Shown: piece after piece, positions 15,590 through 24,782 of the stretch | Layout: the number at the start of each line of letters is the position of its first letter | Position numbering within the stretch: position 1 is the first letter of the stretch | NCBI RefSeq assembly: GCF_041051975.1 | Contig: NZ_CP163435.1 | Span: 4,650,001 to 4,714,000 of the forward strand | Reading direction: 5' to 3' | Length of the DNA stretch: 64,000 nt | Source: Streptomyces sp. R21 | GTDB taxonomy: Bacteria; Actinomycetota; Actinomycetes; Streptomycetales; Streptomycetaceae | Notes under the pieces: generated by a model | Told to the model about the DNA's origin: nothing | Databases searched by the model: none | The model's input: the letters and a program-made list of their open reading frames with translations, nothing else | Made by a program: the position numbers and the translations under genes

Positions 15590-18052
15590 TCAGGGCCCAT
15601 CCTGGTTGCCCGCCTGCCCCGGGAGGTCCTGCTCTGCCCAGATGATCTTTCCGGACCGGGTGTAGCGCGTACCCCAACGGCGGGTCATCTGAGCGACCAG
15701 GAACAACCCCCGGCCGCCCTCGTCGGTGGTCCGCGCATGGCCCATCCGGGGCGAGGTGTTGCTGGCGTCGGAGACCTCGCAGATCAACTTGTCATGCCGG
15801 ATCATCCGCAGCCTGACGGGTGCGGTGCCGTGCCGGATGGCGTTGGTGACCAGCTCGCTGACCACCAGTTCCGTGGTCATCACCAGGTCGTCCAGCCCCC
15901 ATTCGAGGAGCTGACGGACGGCCAGCTCCCTGGCGCTCGCGACGATCGCCGGATCCGTCGGCAGGTCCCACGAGGCGACCCGGTCTGCGCCCAGCGCGTG
16001 CGGCCGGGCCAGGAGCAGGGCGACGTCGTCGGTCTGCGGGCCGGTCAGCAGTTTGTTCACGACCGCCGAGCACAGCGCCTCCGGCGACAGGCCGGACTGC
16101 GCGAGCACATCGCTGAGACGGGACAGCCCGACGTCGATGTCCTGGTCACTGGTCTCGATGAGGCCGTCGGTGTACAGGGCGATCAGGCTTCCCTCGGGGA
16201 GGGATATCTCGGCGGACTCGAAGGGCAGTGAGCCGAGGCCCAGCGGGGGGCCCGCGGGAAGGTCCAGGAAGGTGACCTTGCCGCCGGGGGCGACCACGGC
16301 GGGCGGCGGATGTCCGGCCCGGGCCATGGTGCACAGTTGGGTGACCGGGTCGTAGACGGCGTACAGGCAGGTGGCGCCCAGTACCGCGGTGGCGATGGGC
16401 TCGTCGTCGTCGTCCTTCTCCTCCGCCAGGCGGATCACCAGGTCGTCCAGGTGGGCCAGCAGCTCATCGGGCGGCAGGTCCATGTCGGCGAGCGTCAGAA
16501 CGGCGGTACGCAGCCTGCCCATGGTCGCCGCGGCGTTGAGGCCGTGCCCGACGACGTCACCGACGACCAGGGCGATCCGGGCGCCGGACAGCTGGATCAC
16601 ATCGAACCAGTCGCCGCCCACCCCTTCCCGTACATCGGCCGGCAGATAGCGCGAGGCCACCTCCATGGCGGTCCCGCCGTTCAGCCCCTGCGGGAGCAGA
16701 CTGCGCTGCAGGGCGAGTGCCGCAGTGTGCTCACGGGTGTAGCGGCGGGCGTTCTCCACCCACACCGCGGCCCGGCTGACAAGCTCCTCGGCGAGCAGCA
16801 GATCGTCCTCCTCGAACGGCTGTGGATGCTCCATACGGACGAAGGTCGCCACCCCCAGCACGGTGCCGCGCGCGGACAGCGGCACCCACATCACCGAGTG
16901 CATCCCGAAATCCGCGATGCTCTTGGCCCGCGCCGGGTCCTCCGCGACCCACGGGGCGGTGGCCGGGACCAGGAACGGTTCCAGCACCGCGGTGCCGTTG
17001 ACCATGCTCTCGAAGTACGGCGAGGACCTGGGTGCGTCGATCGAGTCGCCGGTGGCGATCACCGACTCCGGGCAGCCCTCGTGGATCGACTGCTGCCCGG
17101 CACGCCGTACCAGATACGCGCTGTCGGCCGGCCCCGAACCGGGTTCCTCACCGTGCAGCACCGCTTCCAGCAGATCGACGGTCACGAAGTCGGCGAGCCT
17201 CGGCACCGAGAAGTCGGCCAGCTCCTGGGCGGTCCGCATCACATTCAGCGTGCCCCCGATACACGCGCTGGCCTCGCTGAGCAGGGCCAGGCGCTCCCGG
17301 GCCCGCCATCTGTCGGTGACGTCCATGCCCATGTAGCACACGCCCAGCGGGTTGCCGTCCGGGTCGTCGAGCCGAAAGAAGGAGGTGGAGTAGGCGTGTT
17401 CCTGGTGCGGATCCGCCCAGGTCCAGCCCTGGTACTCGTAGTCGATGACCGGCACGCCGGTCTCCAGCACCCGCCGCATCTGCGCTTCGAGCGCCTCGGT
17501 GTTCAGGCCCGGCAACGAGTCCGACATCCGGCGCCCGAGCCGCTCATCGCGCGGCACACCGCCGTAGCGCTCCAGGGTGTCGTTCATCCACACGTACCGC
17601 AGGTCCGGGCTGAGCACGGCCATACCGAGCGGTGAGCGGGTGAGAAAAGCTTCCAGCACCTCCCCGCCGACCGCCCAGGTCGGAGCCTTCGACACGTCGA
17701 TCGCCGATACGAGCCAGGCCTTGCGGTGGTCGGTGTCGGACATCGCGGTCACCCGCAGCCCGACCTCAAGACGGCGGCCGTCACGGTGCCGGGCGCCCAT
17801 CAGGCCGACCCAGCTCTCCCGGGTCCCGCACTCCTCGGCGGCCTCGGCCGCCCGTGACGCGTCTTCGGGCTGCGCCAGCAGCGTGGCGGCGGCGCGGCCG
17901 AGGACCTCCGCCGCGCCGTATCCCAGGAGTCGCTCAGCAGCCCCCGTCCAGCCGATGACCGTGCCCTTCGCGTCGATCACCGCGGCAGCCACATTCGCCA
18001 TCTCGAACGGTCCATGCGTTCCGTCCGGTGTTACCTCCTTGGGGACCCTCAT
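15590..18052 (-). CDS. PAS-PAS-GAF-PP2C (SpoIIE) phosphatase with C-terminal anti-sigma-type ATPase domain
   Basis: An 820-residue multidomain regulator: PAS (about 18-130), second PAS (138-255), GAF (270-445), a SpoIIE/PP2C phosphatase (470-690; metal aspartates in VGGDWFDV and VVGDVVGHG) and an RsbW-like HATPase (700-805; ELVVSELVTNAIRH). Such proteins both dephosphorylate STAS anti-anti-sigma factors and bind sigma factors, converting a signal sensed by PAS/GAF into sigma activity. It is the last gene on the minus strand behind a sugar ABC transporter, about 90 bp downstream, so it may be co-transcribed. A strong Shine-Dalgarno-like AAGGAGGT occurs inside codons 5-7 but has no well-spaced in-frame start after it. 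Confidence 0.93.
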   Translation of the reverse strand: MRVPKEVTPDGTHGPFEMANVAAAVIDAKGTVIGWTGAAERLLGYGAAEVLGRAAATLLAQPEDASRAAEAAEECGTRESWVGLMGARHRDGRRLEVGLRVTAMSDTDHRKAWLVSAIDVSKAPTWAVGGEVLEAFLTRSPLGMAVLSPDLRYVWMNDTLERYGGVPRDERLGRRMSDSLPGLNTEALEAQMRRVLETGVPVIDYEYQGWTWADPHQEHAYSTSFFRLDDPDGNPLGVCYMGMDVTDRWRARERLALLSEASACIGGTLNVMRTAQELADFSVPRLADFVTVDLLEAVLHGEEPGSGPADSAYLVRRAGQQSIHEGCPESVIATGDSIDAPRSSPYFESMVNGTAVLEPFLVPATAPWVAEDPARAKSIADFGMHSVMWVPLSARGTVLGVATFVRMEHPQPFEEDDLLLAEELVSRAAVWVENARRYTREHTAALALQRSLLPQGLNGGTAMEVASRYLPADVREGVGGDWFDVIQLSGARIALVVGDVVGHGLNAAATMGRLRTAVLTLADMDLPPDELLAHLDDLVIRLAEEKDDDDEPIATAVLGATCLYAVYDPVTQLCTMARAGHPPPAVVAPGGKVTFLDLPAGPPLGLGSLPFESAEISLPEGSLIALYTDGLIETSDQDIDVGLSRLSDVLAQSGLSPEALCSAVVNKLLTGPQTDDVALLLARPHALGADRVASWDLPTDPAIVASARELAVRQLLEWGLDDLVMTTELVVSELVTNAIRHGTAPVRLRMIRHDKLICEVSDASNTSPRMGHARTTDEGGRGLFLVAQMTRRWGTRYTRSGKIIWAEQDLPGQAGNQDGP

Positions 18053-18142
18053 GACAGCCGTCCCATCTGGCGGATGGCATATAGGTCATTCTATGAGGTA
18101 TCGACCAGCACTGCTCCCCTCGGACCGCTTCTGGGCCTCGCT

Positions 18143-19204
18143 CTACTCCTGGCCCTCGCCGGTGATGAGACGGGCGATCATCAGCGCCACCAGGATGATC
18201 GCGCCGTAGATGGCCTGGATCCAGAAGGACGACACCTGCGCCAAGGTGAGCAGGTTCTCCAGCATGCCCAGCAGCAGGACCCCGAGCAACGCCCCGGCCA
18301 GGGACCCCTTGCCGCCGTTCAGGCTGATGCCGCCGATGACGGCGGCCGCGAACACGGTGAAGATCAGGCCCTGTCCCTGATTGGCGTTGATCGCCCCGAC
18401 CCGTCCGGCGATCACCAGACCGGCCAGCGCGGCCAGGGTCCCGCCGATGACAAGAACTCCCCAGGCCACCCGATCGACCCGGATGCCCGCCGCCCGCGCC
18501 GCAGCGGTGTTGCCGCCCACCGCGTACACCGCGCGACCCAGCCGGTGGTGGCGCAGCGCCCACCCGGCGACAGCGAAACAGGCGCCGGTCACCCACACGG
18601 AGACGGGGACGCCGAGCCAGTTGTCGGACCCGAGGGCCAAGAACGCGACGGGGGCGTCGAACAGAGTCTTGCCGGACACCATGCCGACCAGGACTCCGCG
18701 CAGCACGATGTTCATCGCCAGGGTCACGATGAATCCGTTGAGCTGGAGCTTGACGATCAGCAGACCGTTCACGGCCCCGATCAGCGCCCCGGCGAGCGGA
18801 ATGATCAGCAGGCCGAACCAGGTGGGCAACTCGCTGCCGAACCCCGCCGAGGCGGCCGGGATCACGGCCATGAAGCCGAGGGCCGGGGCGAGCCCCGCGA
18901 TCGACTCCAGCGAGAGGTCCATCCTGCCGCTGATCAGGATCATCGCCTCGGCGAGCACCAGCAGTCCGAGCGCCGAGGAGGCGCCGAGCACATTCAGCAG
19001 GTTGTCCCGCTCAAGGAAGCTCTCGTCGCTGACCGCACCGATGACCAGCAGCAGGAGCACCGCGGGCAGCAGCGCCAGGTCGCGGATCCGGCCCAGGGCG
19101 ATCGCGCGGACGGGGCGGCGGACCGCTCCGTCCGGCCCGCCACCGGCCGTCGGGCCGCCGTCCATCGGGCCGTTCGTCCGGCCGTTCGGCGCGGTGTCAT
19201 TCAT
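18143..19204 (-). CDS. ABC transporter permease, ribose/autoinducer-2 type (RbsC-like)
   Basis: A 353-residue inner-membrane permease of the CUT2 sugar family with about ten hydrophobic segments after a 45-residue Gly/Pro-rich N-terminus. The conserved sequence ISGRMDLSLESIAGL (the family's G-G-I-D-L-S-V-G region) and the EAA-like loop GGISLNGGKGSLAGAL are visible. It overlaps the ATPase gene by 8 bp, so the two are translationally coupled. Together with the ATPase and the binding protein it should import a sugar or sugar acid, probably L-fucose or a relative given the catabolic genes upstream. Confidence 0.92.
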   Translation of the reverse strand: MNDTAPNGRTNGPMDGGPTAGGGPDGAVRRPVRAIALGRIRDLALLPAVLLLLVIGAVSDESFLERDNLLNVLGASSALGLLVLAEAMILISGRMDLSLESIAGLAPALGFMAVIPAASAGFGSELPTWFGLLIIPLAGALIGAVNGLLIVKLQLNGFIVTLAMNIVLRGVLVGMVSGKTLFDAPVAFLALGSDNWLGVPVSVWVTGACFAVAGWALRHHRLGRAVYAVGGNTAAARAAGIRVDRVAWGVLVIGGTLAALAGLVIAGRVGAINANQGQGLIFTVFAAAVIGGISLNGGKGSLAGALLGVLLLGMLENLLTLAQVSSFWIQAIYGAIILVALMIARLITGEGQE

Positions 19205-20747
19205 GGCCGGTGCCGACCCCTTCGATCGAGGCCACGAGTTCTTCGTCGGTCCAGCCGACGGTGTACTCGGCGGCGAGAGAGCCGTTGAACATCACCAGGA
19301 CGCGGTCGCAGGTCCGCAGGTCCGCCAGTTCGTCCGAGACCACGAGCGCCGCGCGTCCCGCGGCCCTGGCTCGGTCGACGACCGACAGCAGGGCCCGCTT
19401 GGACTGCACGTCGACACCCGCCGTCGGATTGATGAGCACCAGTACCCCCGGGTCGGTGGCCAGCGCCCGGCCCATGACGACCTTCTGCTGGTTACCGCCC
19501 GACAGGTCCTTGACCGGCTGGTCCGGGCCGTCCGTCGTGATGCCGAGACCGGTGATCGTCCGCCGGGCGAAGGCGTCCCGGGCCGGGCGCGAGATCACGC
19601 CGAGCCGCCCCAGCCGGTCCATGATGGTCATCGAGGCGTTCTCCGCCACCGACAGTTCCGGTACCAGCCCTTCATGGTGCCGGTCGCGCGGCACACAGCC
19701 CACGCCCGCCGCGAGTGCCGAGGGGACGCTGCCCGGCCGCGTCGGACGGCCGAGAACCTCGATACTCCCGCTGTCGGGCCGGTACAGCCCGGCCAGCGCC
19801 TCGGCGACCTGATGGCTCCCGGAGCCCGCGAGCCCGGTCAGCCCCACCGTCTCACCGGACCGGACGGCGAAGCTGACGTCCGTGAAATGCGGGCCGCTCA
19901 GCCGGTGCACCCGTACGGCCACGGGCGCGTCCGCCGGCTGCGACCGGATCGCGCCGAAGCCGGGGACCTCGCCCGCGCCCCGCCTTCCGGTCATCGCCTC
20001 GATGAGTTCGGTCCTGCCCAGTTCGCCCACGGGTGCCGTGGTGATCCAGCGGGCGTCGCGGAAGACGGTGACGACCTGGCAGACGGCGTAGACCTCCTCC
20101 AGATGGTGGGAGATGTAGAGAAAGGTGATCCCTGCCCGCTGCAACCGCCGGACATGGGTGAACAGGCGGTCGATCGCCCGGCTGTCCAGTTGGGCGGTCG
20201 GCTCGTCCAGAATGATGAACCGGGTTCCGCGCGAGATCGACCTCGCGATCTCCACCATCTTGGCGTCCTCGACGGTGAGCCCGCCGGCGGGCACGTTCTC
20301 GTCGACCTCCACACCCCATTCGTCCAGTAGCTCGCGGGCCGCCGCGCGCATCCGCCGCCAGCTGATCACCTGGCCGCGAACCGTGGGCTGCTGGTTGACG
20401 TACAGGTTCTCGGCGACCGTGAGAGCAGGGATGATCGTCGACTGCTGGTAGACGCAGGCGACCCGCCGCTGCCACGCCGCACGGTCCGCCAGGCCGGGCG
20501 CGGGTCCACCGTCGAACAGGACGACGCCGCGGTCCGGCCGCTGCAGTCCGGTCAGGATGGACACCAGGGTCGACTTGCCGGCCCCGTTACGGCCGACCAG
20601 GGCGTGCGACTCACCGGCCCGGACGGCGATCCGCGCATCGTCCAGGGCCAGGGTGGGCCCATAGCGCTTACGGATCCCGTGGGCCTCGGCCACCGCGCGG
20701 CGGCCGGCGCCATCGGCGCGGGGGTCGGTCAGTGGGGTCCGGTTCAT
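19197..20747 (-). CDS. Sugar ABC transporter ATP-binding protein (RbsA-like, two ABC domains)
   Basis: A 516-residue protein with two tandem ABC domains, the hallmark of CUT2 importers. The first has Walker A GRNGAGKST, a degenerate signature (PAGGLTVEDAKMVEI) and Walker B FIILDEPTAQL; the second has GLAGSGSHQ in place of a normal Walker A and the signature LSGGNQQKV, the usual asymmetry of RbsA. It sits between binding protein and permease, and the permease start overlaps its end. Membrane-associated in the cytoplasm. Confidence 0.94.
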   Translation of the reverse strand: MNRTPLTDPRADGAGRRAVAEAHGIRKRYGPTLALDDARIAVRAGESHALVGRNGAGKSTLVSILTGLQRPDRGVVLFDGGPAPGLADRAAWQRRVACVYQQSTIIPALTVAENLYVNQQPTVRGQVISWRRMRAAARELLDEWGVEVDENVPAGGLTVEDAKMVEIARSISRGTRFIILDEPTAQLDSRAIDRLFTHVRRLQRAGITFLYISHHLEEVYAVCQVVTVFRDARWITTAPVGELGRTELIEAMTGRRGAGEVPGFGAIRSQPADAPVAVRVHRLSGPHFTDVSFAVRSGETVGLTGLAGSGSHQVAEALAGLYRPDSGSIEVLGRPTRPGSVPSALAAGVGCVPRDRHHEGLVPELSVAENASMTIMDRLGRLGVISRPARDAFARRTITGLGITTDGPDQPVKDLSGGNQQKVVMGRALATDPGVLVLINPTAGVDVQSKRALLSVVDRARAAGRAALVVSDELADLRTCDRVLVMFNGSLAAEYTVGWTDEELVASIEGVGTGHE

Positions 20748-20790
20748 CGCGGTCTCGCTTCCTGGGGGCCCGGGGAGACGGGCTCCCGGG

Positions 20791-21834
20791 TCAGGAGCTC
20801 TTGCCGATCTGGTTGCCCCACAGCGACGCGTCGTCGACGTTGTCCTCGGTCACCAGCGGTGCCGGGAGCTGATCCTCCAGGATTCCGCTGGGCAGCCGGA
20901 CGATGGTGCTGCCGTGGTCGGTCGGGCCCGGCCGGAAGGTCTCGCCCTCCATCGCCCGCTTGATGTAGAAGATGCCGTATTTGGCGTACTGGTCGGCCGG
21001 TTGGGAGACGGTCGCGTCGATCAGGCCCTTGCGGATCGCATCCAGCTCCTGCGGAATGCCGTCGTTGGAGACGATCACGACGTGTCCGGGACGACCCGCC
21101 GCCACCAGCGCGTTGTGCCGCCGCAGCGTGCTCAACGTGGGGGCCAGATACACGCCGCCGGACTGCATGTAGATGCCCTTGATATCGGGGTGGGCGGTGT
21201 ACAGCGCCTCCAGACCGGCCGCCGCCCTCTCCGCCTTCCAGAGAGCGGAGATGTCCAGCACCTTGATGCCTGGGTAGTTCTTCTTGATGCACGCGCTGAA
21301 CGCCTCCGACCGGTCCCGCCCGTTGACCGACGCCAGATCGCCCTGGATCTGTACGACCTCGCCCGTCTTCACCGCGTCGCCGATCTGCCGACAGGCCTTC
21401 TCCCCGAAGGCACGGTTGTCGGCCCTGATCACCATCGCGACCTTGCCCTTGTCCGGCGCCACATCGACGGCGACCACCGGCACGCCCTTGCGCTGCGCGG
21501 CATTCAGCCCGGCGACGATCGCCGCGGAGTCCAGCGGCGAGACGACCAGACCCTTCACGTTCTGAGCGAGCAGATTCTGGATGTCGGTGATCTGTTTGCT
21601 CGGATCGGAGTCGGAGTTCACCGTCTGGAGCACCCGGACGTCCTGGGCGGCGGCCTGCTGGGGAATGTAGGAGTCGTACGACTCCCAGAACGGTGAGGTG
21701 AGCAACGGCAGCACCACCCCCACCTTGCCCGAACCGGTGTCGGTGGTGCTGCTCGTGCCCCCACCGCAGGCGGTGACGGCCGGCCCGCAACAGAGTGCGA
21801 GGGCTGTTCCGACAGCGGCGATGCGTCGCTTCAT
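20791..21834 (-). CDS. Sugar ABC transporter substrate-binding lipoprotein (RbsB-like)
   Basis: A 347-residue periplasmic-binding-protein type I domain with a lipoprotein signal (MKRRIAAVG leader, lipobox VTAC, Cys about residue 23). The body contains the family's VGVVLPLLTSPFWESYDSY start and VVSPLDSAAIVAGLNAA. It would capture the sugar outside the cell and deliver it to the adjacent permease/ATPase pair. It starts 39 bp after the SDR gene. Confidence 0.93.
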   Translation of the reverse strand: MKRRIAAVGTALALCCGPAVTACGGGTSSTTDTGSGKVGVVLPLLTSPFWESYDSYIPQQAAAQDVRVLQTVNSDSDPSKQITDIQNLLAQNVKGLVVSPLDSAAIVAGLNAAQRKGVPVVAVDVAPDKGKVAMVIRADNRAFGEKACRQIGDAVKTGEVVQIQGDLASVNGRDRSEAFSACIKKNYPGIKVLDISALWKAERAAAGLEALYTAHPDIKGIYMQSGGVYLAPTLSTLRRHNALVAAGRPGHVVIVSNDGIPQELDAIRKGLIDATVSQPADQYAKYGIFYIKRAMEGETFRPGPTDHGSTIVRLPSGILEDQLPAPLVTEDNVDDASLWGNQIGKSS

Positions 21835-21873
21835 GGTGCTCGGCTCCGAGTGAGTGGTCAGTGGTTGCTCATG

Positions 21874-22635
21874 TCAGTGAAGGGAGTCCGGACGTGTGCG
21901 GATGCCCTGTATCCCTCCGTCCACGGCGAGTGCCGTCCCGGTGGTGGCACCGGCCAGCGGCCCGGCGAGATACGCGATGGCGTCCGCGACCTGCTGGGCG
22001 GTGACCAGGCGGCCGGTGGGCTGGCGGGCGGCGAGAGCGGCGCGTTCGGCCTCCGGGTCGTCGGAGTGTTCGAGCAACCGGCGCACCCAGGGGGTGTCCA
22101 CCGTGCCCGGGTTGACGCAGTTGACCCGGATGCCCTCGCCGATGTGGTCGGCGGCCATCGCCAGGGTCAGCGCGAGCACCGCGCCCTTGCTGGCCGCGTA
22201 CAGCGCCCGCTGCGGCAGCCCGGCCAGCGCCGCGACCGAGCAGGTGTTGACGATGGCCGCGCTGGGAGACCGGCGCAGATACGGCAGTGCCGCCCGGCTG
22301 GTGCGGACGATGCCGAGCACATTGACGTCCAGCACGTGGTGCCATTCGTCGTCGTCGTTGTCCTCGACGGTGCCCAGCGCGCCGATGCCGGCGTTGTTGA
22401 CCAGCACATCCAGGCCGCCGAACAGGTCCGCCACCCGGCTCATGGCGTCGGCCACCGATACGGCGTCCCCGACATCGGCCTGCACCGGGTGCAGCCCTGC
22501 GGGACCGGGAATCCGGTCGAGCACCGCCACCCGGCACCCCCTCGCGGCCAGGGTCTCGGCGGTGGCCAGGCCGATCCCGGACGCCCCGCCGGTGACGACC
22601 GCGGCCAGCCCCTGGAATTCCTCCCCGGGGTTCAT
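21874..22635 (-). CDS. SDR-family dehydrogenase, probably 2-keto-3-deoxy-L-fuconate dehydrogenase
   Basis: A 253-residue classical short-chain dehydrogenase: cofactor motif TGGASGIG (15-22), NNAG, catalytic Ser in NTCSVAAL and YAASK with Tyr and Lys. It overlaps the fuconate dehydratase gene by 4 bp, and in non-phosphorylated fucose degradation an SDR oxidises the dehydratase product. That context, rather than sequence detail, gives the substrate assignment; a fucose or rhamnose dehydrogenase role is the alternative. Confidence 0.85.
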   Translation of the reverse strand: MNPGEEFQGLAAVVTGGASGIGLATAETLAARGCRVAVLDRIPGPAGLHPVQADVGDAVSVADAMSRVADLFGGLDVLVNNAGIGALGTVEDNDDDEWHHVLDVNVLGIVRTSRAALPYLRRSPSAAIVNTCSVAALAGLPQRALYAASKGAVLALTLAMAADHIGEGIRVNCVNPGTVDTPWVRRLLEHSDDPEAERAALAARQPTGRLVTAQQVADAIAYLAGPLAGATTGTALAVDGGIQGIRTRPDSLH

Positions 22636-23984
22636 GCCGGGGGACCCTCAGCCGGGGGCCCGTCGTTCGGGGCCTGCCAGGCGGCGCCGCCGGGGAACGC
22701 GTACGCGGCGAGCGACTCGGGCCGCATCGCCGAGCTGAAGCCGGGGGCGGTCGGGGCCGCGTACCGCCCGCGGACGATCACGGCCGGGTCGAGGAAGTGC
22801 TCGTGCAGATGGTCCACATACTCGATGACCCGGTCCTGGAGGGTGCCGGAGACCGCCAGATAGTCGAACATCGCCAGATGCTGCACGAGCTCGCACAGAC
22901 CCACCCCGCCCGCGTGCGGGCACACCGGAATCCCGAACTTGGCCGCGAGCAGGAGGATCGCCAGGTTCTCGTTGACTCCCCCGACCCGGCAGGCGTCCAG
23001 CTGCAGAAAGTCGATCGCGTCCGCCTGGAGCAGCTGCTTGAACATCACCCGGTTGTGCACGTGTTCGCCCGTCGCCACCCGCACCGGCGCCACCTCCCGG
23101 CGGATCGCCGCGAGACCGAGAATGTCGTCCGGGCTGGTCGGCTCCTCGATCCAGTACGGGTCGAACTCCGCCAGCCGCCGGATCCACCCGACCGCCTCGA
23201 CGACTCCCCAGCGCTGATTGGCGTCCAGCGCCATCCGTACCCCGGGGCCGATCGTCCCCCGCGCGGTACGGCACCGCCGCACATCGTCCTCCAGATCGGC
23301 GCCGACCTTGAGCTTGATCTGCCTGAACCCACTGTCCACGGCCTCCCGGGCCAAGCCTGCGACCTTGCTGTCCGGGTAACCGAGCCAGCCAGGAGACGTG
23401 GCATACGCGGGATACCCCTCAGCGAGCAGCCGCACCTCCCGCTCCCCCATCCCGCCCCGCGCCCGCCGCAAAATGTCCAGAGCCTCATCGGGGGTCAGCG
23501 CGTCTTCCAGATAGCGGAAGTCGATCAACGCGACCACCTGCTCGGGCGCAAGGTCGGCCAGCAGCTTCCACAGCGGCTTTCCCTCCCGCTTCGCATGCAG
23601 GTCCCACACGGCGTTCACCACGGCCCCGATGGCCATGTGCACCACGCCCTTCTCCGGCCCCAGCCAGCGCAGCTGGCTGTCGCCGACGAGCGAGCGGCAG
23701 AACCCCCCGAGATCGGACAGGACCTCTCCCAGCCGCAGCCCCACCACATGCGGGCGCAACGCGTTGATCGCCGCGACCTCGACCTCATTGCCCCGGCCGA
23801 TGGTGAAGCAGAACCCATGCCCTTCCAGCCCGTCCCCGGCATCGGTGCGGACGATCACATATGACGCCGAATAATCCGGATCGGGATTCATCGCGTCCGA
23901 CCCTTCGAGCCGACGAGACGTGGGAAACCGGATGTCGTAGGCGTCCAGCGCCGTGATCCGCCCCCGCGCCGAGCGGGGCCTCAT
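22632..23984 (-). CDS. Enolase-superfamily dehydratase, probable L-fuconate dehydratase
   Basis: About 450 residues when begun at the ATG at 23984; an upstream in-frame start at 24089 adds 35 unconserved residues. It has the MNPDPDYSASYV segment typical of FucD and the complete catalytic set of the mandelate-racemase group: KLK (Lys224, Lys226), metal ligands Asp254, Glu280 and Glu307, and catalytic His357 in PHAGGVGL. It would dehydrate L-fuconate to 2-keto-3-deoxy-L-fuconate in the cytoplasm. It is the promoter-proximal gene of the minus-strand sugar operon. No dedicated regulator is seen next to it. Confidence 0.88.
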   Translation of the reverse strand: MRPRSARGRITALDAYDIRFPTSRRLEGSDAMNPDPDYSASYVIVRTDAGDGLEGHGFCFTIGRGNEVEVAAINALRPHVVGLRLGEVLSDLGGFCRSLVGDSQLRWLGPEKGVVHMAIGAVVNAVWDLHAKREGKPLWKLLADLAPEQVVALIDFRYLEDALTPDEALDILRRARGGMGEREVRLLAEGYPAYATSPGWLGYPDSKVAGLAREAVDSGFRQIKLKVGADLEDDVRRCRTARGTIGPGVRMALDANQRWGVVEAVGWIRRLAEFDPYWIEEPTSPDDILGLAAIRREVAPVRVATGEHVHNRVMFKQLLQADAIDFLQLDACRVGGVNENLAILLLAAKFGIPVCPHAGGVGLCELVQHLAMFDYLAVSGTLQDRVIEYVDHLHEHFLDPAVIVRGRYAAPTAPGFSSAMRPESLAAYAFPGGAAWQAPNDGPPAEGPPA

Positions 23985-24229
23985 GGCAGGCGGCTCATCG
24001 ACGTCATCGGGAGGACTCCACAGAATCAGGCCTGACGGCAAGCTTGGATACCCAAATGACTGTATATCGCCCAAAAGCCCCGTCCGCACTACCGCATACC
24101 TGTGTCTCCGAGGGCTTGGGACGGCTACGGCGCCCGTCGTGAACGCCGGCCGGGTGACGGCCGATGCCGCCTACGGCTCCGGCAAGGGCTGGCGGTTCGA
24201 ACTGGAGCAAGGCGACGCCTTCCACTCAC
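23985..24229. other. Upstream region of the sugar operon; possible transposase remnant
   Basis: This region should carry the operon promoter. On the plus strand, 24149-24228 encodes RVTADAAYGSGKGWRFELEQ, which looks like the central part of a DDE transposase of the IS701/IS4 type, without the rest of the gene. The match is short and made from memory. Confidence 0.25.
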
Positions 24230-24698
24230 ATGCTGACTCGCGCATCAGCAACTCCCGTCCGCGCGGATCCGTACCGCCTCGATCAAGGCCCGCTCCGCGG
24301 CGCCCTTTCCGAGTCCCGGGACATAGGTGGCCTGCAGACAGCCCACCACCGTGCCGACATCACCCTGTTCATCGAGGTCTTCGACCAGGACCATCATCTC
24401 GTTGCGCGGGTCCGACTCAATCGCGGCGAAGGCACGCTCGTACGCCTCCGCGACCACGATCGTCGCCGGGTCGACCACCGTCTCCTCTCCGGCAAGCAGG
24501 GCGAGCACCGCAGGCAGGTCGGCACGGCGCGGTGGCGGGCTCGTGCGGGCCTTGATGGAGCGCGCGGCTGCACGGGCACGTGCACGCGGCTGTGCACTTG
24601 TCCAGCTGACCAGCAAAAAGCAGCGTGAGGATGCGCACCGCTTTTACGTGGCCCTTGGCTTCGCCCCAAGCCACGAGGGATTCAAGCTCGCGCTCTAG
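24230..24698 (+). pseudogene. GNAT N-acetyltransferase gene disrupted by an internal ~270-bp inversion
   Basis: The C-terminal half of a GNAT enzyme is on the plus strand from about 24530 to 24698 (RRGGGLVRALMERA through the acetyl-CoA loop, LVQLTSKKQREDAHRFY, ending SHEGFKLAL). The N-terminal half (RRADLPAVLALLAGEE through VRIRAD) is on the minus strand, running from about 24529 down to 24262. Flipping the segment between about 24262 and 24529 joins MLTRASATPVR, the N-terminal half and the C-terminal half into one frame of about 155 residues, the normal size for this family. The two breakpoints share only about 6 bp of inverted homology (CCGCGC / GCGCGG). As it stands, no full enzyme can be made. 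Confidence 0.8.
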
Positions 24699-24782
24699 CG
24701 TCGTCGGCCCTCATCCTGCGTGTGCACCGCGGCACCGCTGTGGTGCGGGCGGCGGCAGATTCCGCTCCGCCGTGGATCGCGG

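Noticed and set aside
18020..18052. Perfect Shine-Dalgarno-like AAGGAGGT near the PP2C gene start
   Set aside because: It lies inside codons 5-7 and has no in-frame start 5-12 nt downstream; the next in-frame ATG is about 30 nt away. Probably chance, though a wrong start call is possible.
18014..19288. Long plus-strand frames opposite the ABC permease and PP2C genes
   Set aside because: Gln/Asp/His/Arg-rich shadow composition, no ribosome site; the minus strand has well-defined domains.
24245..24616. Independent minus-strand gene of 123 codons
   Set aside because: Its beginning is the reverse of the GNAT C-terminal half and its remainder is the inverted N-terminal half, so it is part of the split GNAT gene.
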